NCBI GenBank assembly: GCA_036971615.1
Contig: JAYKKR010000001.1
Location: 3,100,001-3,164,000, forward strand
DNA length: 64,000 nucleotides
Origin: Amyloporia xantha
Lineage: Eukaryota > Basidiomycota > Agaricomycetes > Polyporales > Adustoporiaceae
Direction of reading: 5' to 3'
The notes beneath the pieces are model-generated. The model did no database searches. It was not told where the DNA came from and saw only the letters and a program-made list of their open reading frames with translations. Below, piece by piece: positions 22,434 through 32,664 of the stretch. The first letter of the stretch is position 1. Each line of letters begins with the position of its first letter. The position numbers and the translations under genes are program-made.

Positions 22434-24587
22434 ATGTCTACACATGTCGCAGCTAACAGTGGCATCGCGCCCTCAAGACCCGTCACCAGGAGCTCCATCC
22501 GACAATCCCTCAACCTATCTTCAGTAGGGAAAGCCCTCGCAGACGTTATGCACAAAGACGGCAGAGACGCTGCAGGAGACAAGGAGAAGGCCAGCAAGAA
22601 GGCCAAAGACGTCCATTCGCGACGCTCGAGTGCTATCAACATGTCGACAATGCCATCGCGCACTTCGGTCGATAAGTCGTCCATCCTGAAAGAGGATGGA
22701 CAATCCCCAGACTCAAAGGCCAAGACGATCACCCGTCACACGCGCCGGATGTCTGCGATGAAGAAGCCACCGATTACCGACTCGGATGACACGTCCTCAT
22801 CCCCTCAGACCCCCAAAACGACACTGTCCCGGGCGACATCGCTCCGCCCGCGGACCTCTAATGGGACGTCTGCACTCCCGAAGTACAGACCCAGATCTAT
22901 GCTCGGAGATCCTCCAGCCGCAAAGAAACCGCCGTCGCCCACGCGCATGGCGCTCAGATCCCGCGTGAACAGCAACCTTGACGAGAAGGAGTCGGTTATT
23001 GACCACAAACGTAGTGCGACACTGGACGCACCGCCATCCGCTGGAAAGCTCGGCCGTTCTGTCAGCCCCATGCCTCATCCCGCCGCCCTGAAAGTTAATC
23101 TCACAAAGGCCATGACCGTGGCCCCGCAGACCCCCGAGAAGAAGGTAAAGGCCCTTGCGCAAAAGCGATCGCCTCCGCCTTCTCCTTCTCCTCGACATGG
23201 CTCATCGGCTCGTCCTGCCAAAACGGCCAAGATATCATCGAATGGAGCTGCCTCTCATTCCACTATTCCTCGTCCCCCATCTTCAGCATCCTCATCTACT
23301 TCGTCCCAGACTCCTCGTACTCCTAAGACCAGCATGTTCAGCAGTGCGGTGAAGAAGCCATCCGGCACGAGTAGCCAGAGAAGCACTCCCAGTCCTAGTC
23401 CTTTGCGTACTACTTTCGGCTCTCCTTCACAGTCACCTCCAGGCCAGCTATCCGCACGTAAAGTCGGGTCACCTGGTCCGAGTGGTCTCCAGCGCTCTTC
23501 TGTGACACCCACTCCTGGGGCGTTCATGGAGGGTGACAGCATGGACAGTATCGAAGCAAATGATGTCGAATTCATGTTGTCGTCTGTTGCCTCACCGACT
23601 GCACCTACACCTGCCTTACCTAGATTCCGATTGATGGGCGACCGGGACTACCGCGACCCTCATACGCCATCACGTTCATTCCTTCCCGGCCGTGCGAACT
23701 TATCGTATCTCTCACCCCAGGCTCCGTCATCTACTAACAGCTCGCCCTTCCTACGTCCGTTGCGCCATCTGTCTGGTAACGATCGTGGCTCTATCCTCTC
23801 TTGGGAACAACTTGCGAAACACAGCAAAACTCTTCAGGATGAAGATGTTGAGCATATGCTATCGGAAATGCCTGCTCCATTCCGCTCGGGTGCCGTTTCT
23901 CCCAGTCTGAGCACCAGCACTCAGGATGTGCCTGAGAGTCCGACTCTCAGTGCTTTACCATCTCCCACAGGCTACGGCTCGATATCACAGGTACTGTTAC
24001 CTGATGTTACTCCCTCACCTGCTCCCCACAATTCTACCGCCATGTTCGAGAGCATGGCAGCCGATGCATCTCTCGAAGACGCAGCGAGTGTGACGCTCCT
24101 GCGTTTGCAGTTGGCCTCCGCGGAAACCAAGGCACGTGACCGACTCGCAGAGATCGAGTCGCTCGAGAGCCAATTGCAGATGGCCAAAGCCGCCCGTCTG
24201 CGAGATACAGAGGAGCTCGCGAACCAGATCTCCCAGCTCGAGGAGCAAGTGCATGGTAACCTCCACGTCGACAATGAGCGTATGGAGTACATTACTATGT
24301 TGGAGGAGCAGCTCCGCCAGGGGCAGGTTGTGCGCGAACAAGGCATTCAGGAGGCCGTGCAGCAGACACAGCAACAGGCGCAAGCCATGCATGCTGCCGC
24401 AATCCAGGCGCAGCAGCAGAAGTGGCAGCTGGTGTGCTGCGCTCAGGAGGTGGCTGATGCTTGGGATGCTGTACGAGGCACGGCTGAAGGAGAGCTCGAG
24501 CTCATCCGATCCAATAGAGAGATGCTCGCTGTGTTGTTAACTGGGCTGGACCAAAGTCACCAGCAGCTTCTATGTGCATCCATGTGA
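22434..24587 (+). CDS. Hypothetical Ser/Pro-rich protein with a C-terminal coiled coil
   Basis: A 717-residue intronless frame, which I do not recognise as a named family. Residues 1-500 are low in complexity and rich in Ser, Thr, Pro, Lys and Arg, with very many SP and TP sites (for example SPQTPKTT, SQTPRTPKT), the pattern of proteins phosphorylated by cyclin-dependent or MAP kinases. A short conserved-looking block, DVEFMLSSV and later DVEHMLSEMPAPFR, occurs twice near residues 380 and 480. Residues about 550-690 form a predicted coiled coil (heptad-like Leu/Glu/Gln, then a Gln/Ala-rich stretch). The architecture would suit a cytoskeletal or cell-cycle adaptor, but that is speculation. The ATG at 22434 is the first in the frame. 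Confidence 0.8.
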   Translation: MSTHVAANSGIAPSRPVTRSSIRQSLNLSSVGKALADVMHKDGRDAAGDKEKASKKAKDVHSRRSSAINMSTMPSRTSVDKSSILKEDGQSPDSKAKTITRHTRRMSAMKKPPITDSDDTSSSPQTPKTTLSRATSLRPRTSNGTSALPKYRPRSMLGDPPAAKKPPSPTRMALRSRVNSNLDEKESVIDHKRSATLDAPPSAGKLGRSVSPMPHPAALKVNLTKAMTVAPQTPEKKVKALAQKRSPPPSPSPRHGSSARPAKTAKISSNGAASHSTIPRPPSSASSSTSSQTPRTPKTSMFSSAVKKPSGTSSQRSTPSPSPLRTTFGSPSQSPPGQLSARKVGSPGPSGLQRSSVTPTPGAFMEGDSMDSIEANDVEFMLSSVASPTAPTPALPRFRLMGDRDYRDPHTPSRSFLPGRANLSYLSPQAPSSTNSSPFLRPLRHLSGNDRGSILSWEQLAKHSKTLQDEDVEHMLSEMPAPFRSGAVSPSLSTSTQDVPESPTLSALPSPTGYGSISQVLLPDVTPSPAPHNSTAMFESMAADASLEDAASVTLLRLQLASAETKARDRLAEIESLESQLQMAKAARLRDTEELANQISQLEEQVHGNLHVDNERMEYITMLEEQLRQGQVVREQGIQEAVQQTQQQAQAMHAAAIQAQQQKWQLVCCAQEVADAWDAVRGTAEGELELIRSNREMLAVLLTGLDQSHQQLLCASM

Positions 24588-26438
24588 ATGTATTTGAAAC
24601 GATCCCTTCATAACGTAAGTGGTGAATGCTCTCCAGGGAGGTGTATTTTCTGACGTCGTCTGCTGTTTACCACAGGCTCTTTGTCTTATTTGCTCCATTC
24701 GACCATATGTATTTGTATTTTGTACGGCGTTCGGAGTACGATCATTGTTCCATAGGAATCACGACGGATGACTGCTACAATGTAACTATCTTCACTGCAA
24801 TTTATATTTCTCTTGATGAATCTTTGGTCATGACCCCTGCGGTTCAGAATATCTGTCGGAAACCCAGTGTAAACATATGAGATGCTGACTTCTATGCGTC
24901 GAGTATCGTCTCATGAAGGACTTAGCGCACATCGCTTGAATTACATCAATCCCTCAACAACCATACAGCATGAGAAAGGAAGTAATATGTGATAAGGTGT
25001 ACAGTCAACCACTTCGTTTGAGACACCCCTCCGTCTAGCACTAAATACAGAAAATACCCAATTGTATTATGAAGGTGGGTGTTTAGATCTCAAACGAGGG
25101 TTTCTTGTCTCCATTTATTGCCCGCAAGGGCAGCGCCCTATGTAGAGAGTATGTACTACGAGCAGCTGGTGAATATAATCGTGACAGTAAAAATAGGCAC
25201 GAGGGATGTTAGCTGCATCTTGTTCTCTTCCAAACATGGCGCACCTCTACCAAGCACGTATTCCCTCCTCGAAGTTCGAAGACTTTAGGAGAATAATAAG
25301 TCGACTCAGACCATTGAGAACAGCTTCCATAGTTTCACCAGCAAGCCTAGCACGAGGACCAGTATGAGCTTATCAACTGGGACCAGGCATTCCCGGAAGC
25401 GAGTTGCGTGACTTGCATTTGCAGATATTGGGGAAAACGTGTAGATGGATTCGTGGAATTTCACAGGCGGCACTCGTCATCAGGTGTGGCCATGGGTTGC
25501 TGGGGTAGCAGGGACAACAGGTGGGAGCTGTACCTGACACCAGCATCAGGTGGACCCCATGGCTGGAGGACAAACCACAGGAACAGCGGAACGATGCACG
25601 GCGACTGTAAATAAACAAGCACGCAAGATAACAATTGTGCTATCGCACACCTCCAGAAATACATGTAGAGTTCAACGTATCCATCACCCAGTGAATATCC
25701 ATGCTATCCTTCAAGGGAATCACTGATCCTGAAGCATCACCAGCTGTCCTTGGTAACAGACACCAAGCGAAAAATATGCAGCTGAGTGTGCGCAGTTCGA
25801 GTACACAATACTCTCTTGGCAAGCAATTTCAAAGCAGATAACTGGGTGACAGATATTGTGATACGAGTACTTACCTGTGCAGGCTGCGCATACTGTATAG
25901 CATACGGACCATGGACGCGAGATTTGAAGGCGATGTCGCGAACAGTACGGAATGCAGTGCGGGTCTAAAATCTAATCCAGGTCCCGGATATCCAGCGGTT
26001 TTCTACCTGCCGATTTTTGACAGCGTTCATGCATGGACCCGAGACGAGAGGAGATCCAAGGTCCTTACAAGCAAGTTGTTGTAGATTTATTCACGATAAT
26101 AATCCAGCAGAGAGAACGTGCAGCTTCGAATGAATTGCCAGTGCAAGGTCGTTAAGAGGAAAGGGGGAATCCAAGAATAGAACGGGAGCACATGGAGATG
26201 TCTGATTGCAGACTGCGGCGGGGTTTGAAGTGGCTGGGGTCCTGCACAGCGTTGCTGCAACGTCATTGGAGAAGCCCACCGGCTCACTTGCATGCAAGCG
26301 CCCTTTCTCGTTTCTATTCAAGTCCAGTCTGAAGACCGAATCCACTCCAAGTCTTCTACCTCATTTCCGCCACGCTCGCTCGTTTCCATCACACTATACC
26401 CTAACGAACACCCTAGTTATTCCCTCTTGTTGTCTAAC
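24588..26438. other. Intergenic, 1.85 kb, tricalbin promoter and a MITE relic
   Basis: The only structure I can define here is the small inverted-repeat relic at 25002-25109. The remainder, 25110-26438, has only short frames on both strands. The last 250 bases before the tricalbin ATG presumably hold its promoter. Confidence 0.5.
25002..25109. repeat. Degenerate Tc1/mariner-type MITE copy
   Basis: Begins after TA with CAGTCAACCACTTCGTTTGA and ends with an eroded inverted copy (CTCAAACGAGGGTTTCTTG). The middle, TCCGTCTAGCACTAAATACA, matches the reverse complement of the element at 32133-32358. It is about half the length of that copy, so it has an internal deletion, and its right end no longer shows an intact TA duplication. 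Confidence 0.65.
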
Positions 26439-29400
26439 ATGGCGTCGAGCACGTCACCCAATGCTCAAGCACAAGTGAACGGCATCATGCACAACGACGA
26501 CGTCAAGAACCGCGTCCCTGTGCACACGTTCGACCCGGATGCGCCACCAGAAGAGAAGGCAGCCGAAGCCGGGAAGCACAAGGACAAGCTGAAGAACGGC
26601 CATGGCGACCCGGGCGCAGGTGGCAAAGGTATAGTCTCTATGCATTGTGTATAAATCGTAAATGTGCGCTAGAACGCTGGACATCGTACAGAGGTGGCAG
26701 TCGATACAGGTGCCGGCACTATCGTCCCGACAATCACAATTCAGCATGCAGACGAGGACCACCAGAATGGAGACGCGCACCATCCAGGAGAACCGCCGAC
26801 TGCGGCGTCGCCTCCAGAACAACAGGTCCCTGGCGCAATGCCCGACGGACCGGCACCTGCCATACCAGACTGGTACAAGGTCGGGTGGCGCTCAGTCGGC
26901 GGGATTGACTCGCCGCTGAAGACCGAGGAGGATGAGAAGGACAAATTTGTCCTGTCTCTGTTCGTGAGCGAACAGTTCTATGGAGAGTGGTACCACAATG
27001 CCGCTCTTGTGGTCGCGGTGAGTAACACTTTCCACAGGTCGATGACGACGCACTGAATGATGTCTATAGGCCGTGATCTTCTCACACTTCTTCACCCGCT
27101 TCGGTTTCGGCTGGGGGTGGCTCTTTGTCCTTCTGGCTTTCTGCAACACATACTACACGACGTCCATGACGCGAGTACGGCGGCGGGCTCGGGACGATAT
27201 CCAGCGAGAGCTAGTGAAGACCCGGCTGGACACGGACTTCGAGACGGCGGACTGGATCAACAATTTCCTGGACCGGTTCTGGCTGATCTACGAGCCAGTG
27301 CTATCGCAGACGATCATCGGCTTCGCCGACCAGATCCTGAGCACGAGCTGCCCGACCTTCCTAGAGTCTCTACGGCTGAGCACCTTCACGCTGGGGACCA
27401 AAGCGCCTCGGATCGACAAGGTGAAAACGAACCCGCGCACTGCGGACGACGTTGTGATGATGGAATGGGGCATCTCGTTCACGCCGAATGACGTCTCGGA
27501 GCTGACGGAGAAGCAGAAGCAGGACAAGGTCAACCCGAAGATCGTGCTGTCCGTGAGAGTCGGGAAGGGCATTGCAAGCGCGTCCATGCCGATATTGTTG
27601 GAGGACATCTCGTTCACCGGTGTTCTGCGCGTCCGACTCAAGCTGATGCCGGCATTCCCCCACGTTCAGCTGGTCGACCTGTCGTTCATGGAGAAACCTG
27701 TCTTTGACTGGGTGCTCAAGCCCATTGGTGGCGAGACGTTTGGGTTCGACATTGGATTCGTAAGTCCCAGAGCAGCTGCACGAGGCGCCGTCCCTTACGC
27801 TGATTTACGCGACCGTAGATTCCGGGGTTGTCATCCTTCATCCGCGACATGGTGCACAGCAACTTGGCGCCTATGATGTATGACCCGAATGTGTTCACGC
27901 TCAACCTCGAGCAGCTGCTCTCTGGTGAACCGCTCGACCAGGCCATTGGTGTGTTGCAGGTCACGATCCAGTCTTCGCGGAATCTCAAGAGCACGAAAAT
28001 TGGTGGCGGGACTCCGGATCCTTATGTCAGTCTCAGCCTCAACAGCAGGGCGGAACTCGCGAGGACAAAAACTAAGCTCAGCACGTACGTACTAGTTCTT
28101 ACCATCGCCAGATCGACATGCTGACACCCTTCGCTGTAGCGTCAACCCGACTTGGATGGAGACGAAGTTCTTGCTCGTCAACTCCCTCACAGATTCGCTC
28201 GTCCTTTCGGTGATGGACTACAATGAGCACCGCAAGGATACGGAAGTTGGAAACGCATCCTTTGACCTCTCCAAACTGCGCGAAGATGCGAACTACGAGG
28301 GCCTTGAAAGCCCGGTGCTGAAGGACGGTAAGGAGCGGGGCACCCTGCGATATGACGTAGCGTTCTATCCGGTGTTGAAGCCTACGGTTGACACTGGCGG
28401 CAAAGAGCAATTACCCGAGGACACTAGTGCGTTTCCATATGTTTGTGTCTTGCCGTCTTGGAGCTCACAGATTTCCTACAGAGGCCGGTATTGTACGCTT
28501 GACGTTGCACCAAGCGAAGGATCTCGACCACACAAAGTCCATGTCGGGCGACCTCAATCCCTTCGCGCGCGTGCATCTTGGGTCAGACCCGAACCCGATT
28601 TACACCACAAATAAGGTCAAGCATACCAACAACCCTGTGTGGGAGTCGGCCACCGAATTCCTCTGTACGGATCGGTCCGCCTCGGTCGTTACGATCAAGG
28701 TGGTCGACGACCGCGAGTACCTCAAGGACCCCATCGTTGGGTATATGTCCGTTCGCCTGGAGGACCTGCTGAACGCGGAGAAGGATGCGGCCCGCGACTG
28801 GTGGGAGCTTAGTCACTGCAAGTCGGGGCGCATGCGGCTGAGTGCAGAGTGGAAGCCGCTGAACATGCCTGGGAGCTTGCATGGGGCCGACCAGTACGTG
28901 CCGCCGATTGGAGTGGTCAGGTTGTGGTTGCAGAAGGCGTCCGACGTCAAGTGGGTGTGGACTCTCGGGTATATATACCACATTGCTGATCGATTCGATG
29001 CGCAGAAATGTCGAGGCGGCTCTGGGAGGGAAGGTGTGTCAGAGCACCACCCGTCTTCCATGCGCATCATAACTCATTACCACATTGACAGAGCGATCCA
29101 TACGTTCGGGTGCAGATCAACAATATTACCCAGGGACGGACGGAAGTCATCAATAATAGCGAGTGTTTTCCCTATCACGATTGGTTTCATGCTCACTGAT
29201 ATGGGTTGGTGTGCAGACCTGAACCCAGAGTGGGACCAAATCATCTACATTCCAGGTGTGTGGTATGATACATGAGTCGGCGGCGCTTATTCTGACGTGT
29301 GTTTTTGCGCAGTACATTCACTGAAGGAGGTACGAATGGAAGTCTCATTTCAACAGACGCTAAACTAATCAGTATGCAGACGATGATGCTCGAGTGCATG

Positions 29401-31969
29401 GATTACCAACACTTGACCAAGGTAATGTTGCCCGATATGGTCTCTTCCATTCCGTCTGTCTCACACATGCACCAGGACCGTTCCCTCGGGTATGTCGAGC
29501 TGAAAGTGAGCGACCTCGCACAGCCGACCGAGGGCCACTCCGAGTTCCTCTACATGTCCATGGGTAAGAAGGTCGCGGAGGAGCCTATCAGGCTGGAAAA
29601 GGGCTCGTACAAGGGCAAACTGCATTTCGAGGCTGAATTTGTCCCTGCTATCCCAGTCAAAGGCGTGGGCTTTGAGAGTGGTCCTGATGTTATCCAGCGC
29701 GCTGCACAGCGTGGTGCAGAGTCTGATGGAGACACGGTCGACGACCGGTCATCCACATCTTCCATCAGGCGCGAGCGCGCCGCCCACCATGTTCCTGAGG
29801 GCATCACTGTATCGCAACCACTCAGTCCCAGTGAAAAGCCTGAGTCCGCGGGAGAAAATGGGCACGCTGAACCGACCTCACCTGACACAGCGCGTCCTCG
29901 TGTCGCGAACGGTTCTATTCACGGTTCCGATGGCAGTAAAGCGGACGAAAAGGACCCGGAAGAGGAAGGCAGGGAAATGTCCAAAGAGGAGCTCTTGAAG
30001 TACCGTACGTCCACGTCTATAAATATGGTCCAATTGACAGCGAGCGTTCGCGCTGATTCTCACCCGCAGAGTCTGGAGTGATCGTCTTCAACGTGATCTC
30101 GGGACAGTTGAACAAGAAGGCGCGCCTCGAAGTGCTCCTGGACGACGCTTACTGGCCCGCTTTCAGCACTGTTCGGCCTCGCAGTCGCAACGCTCATTGG
30201 GAGTACATTGGGGAAGGCTTCATCAAGGAGCTCGATTTCGGCCGCGTGTGGCTGCGCCTCAATGAGGCTGATGAGGGCGATAAAGACCATGTCGTCGCTG
30301 AGTGGAAAGGAGATGCCAAGGCTTTCTTGCAACAAACGCTGGTAGGCTTCTTTCGATTCTGAGCACTGTGAGATTGGTACTGAGTAGGAAACGGTAGGAT
30401 GGACCGTCCACCTTCACTCTTACGCACAAGGAGGAAGAGGATAAGAAGTCGTCCACGGTGCAGCTCGAAGCCCGTTATGTTCCTGTTCCTATCAAGCTGG
30501 AGCCCAGGGAAAGTGTCAACAGTGCGTATGATCAGTCACTATTGTAGACAACATCCTGAGATGTCCACAGACCAGGGTATGCTCCGTGTAGATCTCCTGG
30601 ATGGGCGTGAGATCCAAGGAGTTGACAGAGGAGGTATGAACCATCTTCTTGCTCTCTCAAGGAACAGGGTGTAACGTTCTTTGATAGGCAAATCCGATCC
30701 GTTCGCAGTCTTCCAGCTCAACGGGCAGAAAGTCTATAAATCGCAGACTAAGAAAAAGTCGCTCAACCCTGAGTGGAATGAGAATTTCATTGTGCAAGTG
30801 GTATGTAGTATAGCTGCCACAGTCCGGATTTATAATTTACCCGCCCACAGCCTTCGCGCGTTGCTGCAGACTTCTCTGTGGAAGCGTTTGATTGGAATCA
30901 AATTGAGCAGGCTAAAAGTCTAGGATCAGGGAAGATCGAACTTGCCGATATCGAGCCCTTCGAGGCTACAGAACGCGTGATCCCTCTCGCGTCTGCCAAA
31001 CACGGCCAGAAAGGATTCATCCGAGTGCGCTTACTCTTCCAGCCCGAGATCATCGTGAAGACTCGCAAGAACACGTCAACTTTCACCACGGCCGGTCGTG
31101 CAATGACTCAAATAGGCCATTTACCGGTCGGGGCTGGTAAAGGTGTCATCCACGGCGTGACTGGCGTGTTCAAGAGCAAGGACCATGCCAAGAGTGAGGC
31201 ACACGAGGTTGATGATGATAGAGCTTCAGTGTCGAACCTGCCTGCTGGACAATCGTCTCATCCAATTGATGTGCCCACACCGGTTGCATCAGCTTCTGCG
31301 GCGGCGTTCCCATCGTTCCCTTCGACCAATGGACACAGCCCTTACATGAATGCAAGTGAATCGCTGAATGGCCATGGCCAAGAGAGCGGTTCTTTGCGTG
31401 TGGTGGTAATGGACGCAAAAGACATGTCCGCGGGCGAAATCAAGCCCTACGTTGTTCTCCGTGTCGGTGACAAAGAGATCAAGACGAAACATTCCCACAA
31501 GACAGCGACGCCGGAGTGGTAAGCATATGTACAGCGGTCAATCATTGCAAACATCTTACTGACATGGTCGTCCAGGAACGAATCTTTCACGTTCTCCGCA
31601 GCGCCTGCGACGCAGCCCAAGATGCATGCATGGATTTATGACCACAAGACACTGGGCAAAGACAAGCTGCTTGGTTCGGCTGATATTGACGTACGTCGTC
31701 TAGCGGTTTTATGCGCTAATCATTCTCATCGCAGTATTGACCTGCAGCTCTGGCGTCATCTCCCACCTGGGCCTGGCGTAGCATCTGCAGAGGTCGACGC
31801 AGAGCTGCGTGAGGGACAGGGCAGGTTGCGCTTGCGCTTAGAGTTCGATCCGGAGGGCGTTAGTCCAACGCGTTCACGTTCGTCTTTCCAATCTGGCGGT
31901 GAGCGCTCCCCGGCGTCCCCTTCCAGGTTCAGCCTTAGTCGGCGGAGAGGAGCAGATCGCGATGACTGA
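26439..31969 (+). CDS. Tricalbin-type ER-plasma membrane tether (SMP domain, five C2 domains)
   Basis: Anchored in cortical ER, it bridges to the plasma membrane and moves lipid. Nineteen exons: 26439..26628, 26692..27017, 27070..27759, 27819..28084, 28140..28426, 28482..28950, 29006..29033, 29092..29158, 29217..29255, 29313..29329, 29380..29421, 29476..30004, 30070..30341, 30398..30521, 30571..30633, 30688..30800, 30851..31518, 31576..31690 and 31748..31969. They encode 1508 residues. A hydrophobic hairpin lies near residues 175-215 and the SMP domain follows (WINNFLDRFWLIYEP to about residue 400). C2 domains then begin at GVLQVTIQSSRNL, GIVRLTLHQAKDLD, GVVRLWLQKASDV, GMLRVDLLDGREIQ and GSLRVVVMDAKDM. 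Exon 10 is only 17 nt. The intron after 29158 starts with GC. Phases close throughout, but so many small exons make local errors possible. Confidence 0.93.
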
Positions 31970-32664
31970 AATGAACACAAGATGAATGTCTGATTTTCTA
32001 CGCCAGAGTACATACTACTCCTATATCATTGTCAATATGTCACATTGCTTTGTTTTTCTTGCACTCACATGTATTACTTGGACATCTCTTACAGCATCTT
32101 TATTATTTATATACGCTAGCACGGTTTATATACAGTCAACCCTCCTCGTTTGAGGGCCCCTCGATGAGACAGTTTCCTAATACAATGGTGTATTTTCTGG
32201 ATTTAGTACTAGACGGAACGGTGGCTCTAAATAACGCTCCTGGTTAGCGCTCGGCGAGATGGCAGACGGGAACAGAACAGAACACCACAGGGAGGTGATA
32301 CCCAAAGTAGGCGGGTGTCTCATTCAGGCGGGAGTGTCTCAAACGAAGGGGTTGACTGTACTGTACATTTCCATAGATTTTGAATTCTTTACTACAACAA
32401 GCATTGGTCTACAATACATATGCATATGAAGGCCTTCCCCCCGACGTGTTGCAAGGGGCGCTTGGCGCGAGAAACTTGCACGCGTACTACAGACTCGGAT
32501 CAGTGCCTCCCACTTCGACGCAATGCTCTGCTGTCGTCTTGTGAAGTACCGAGAATGATGGCTGCCATCTCATCGTCAGTCGGAGCACGGTTCTTTCCCA
32601 ATTGCCTGCAAAATCGCTCATCCATTAGGGCCCACATCACGCGCGATGCTATATCCACCGCCTC
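31970..32664. other. Intergenic between convergent 3' ends, holding a MITE
   Basis: Roughly 700 bases between the tricalbin and kinesin stops. Besides the MITE at 32133-32358, it contains only AT-rich 3' flanking sequence. Confidence 0.6.
32133..32358. mobile_element. Tc1/mariner-type MITE with TA target duplication
   Basis: A 226-bp element with TA on both sides (32131-32132 and 32359-32360). The termini are inverted: the left starts CAGTCAACCCTCCTCGTTTG, and the right end read in reverse starts CAGTCAACCCCTTCGTTTGA. No coding capacity. The reverse complement of its left half matches the relic at 25002-25109, so the two belong to one family and lie in opposite orientation on either side of the tricalbin gene. 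Confidence 0.85.
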
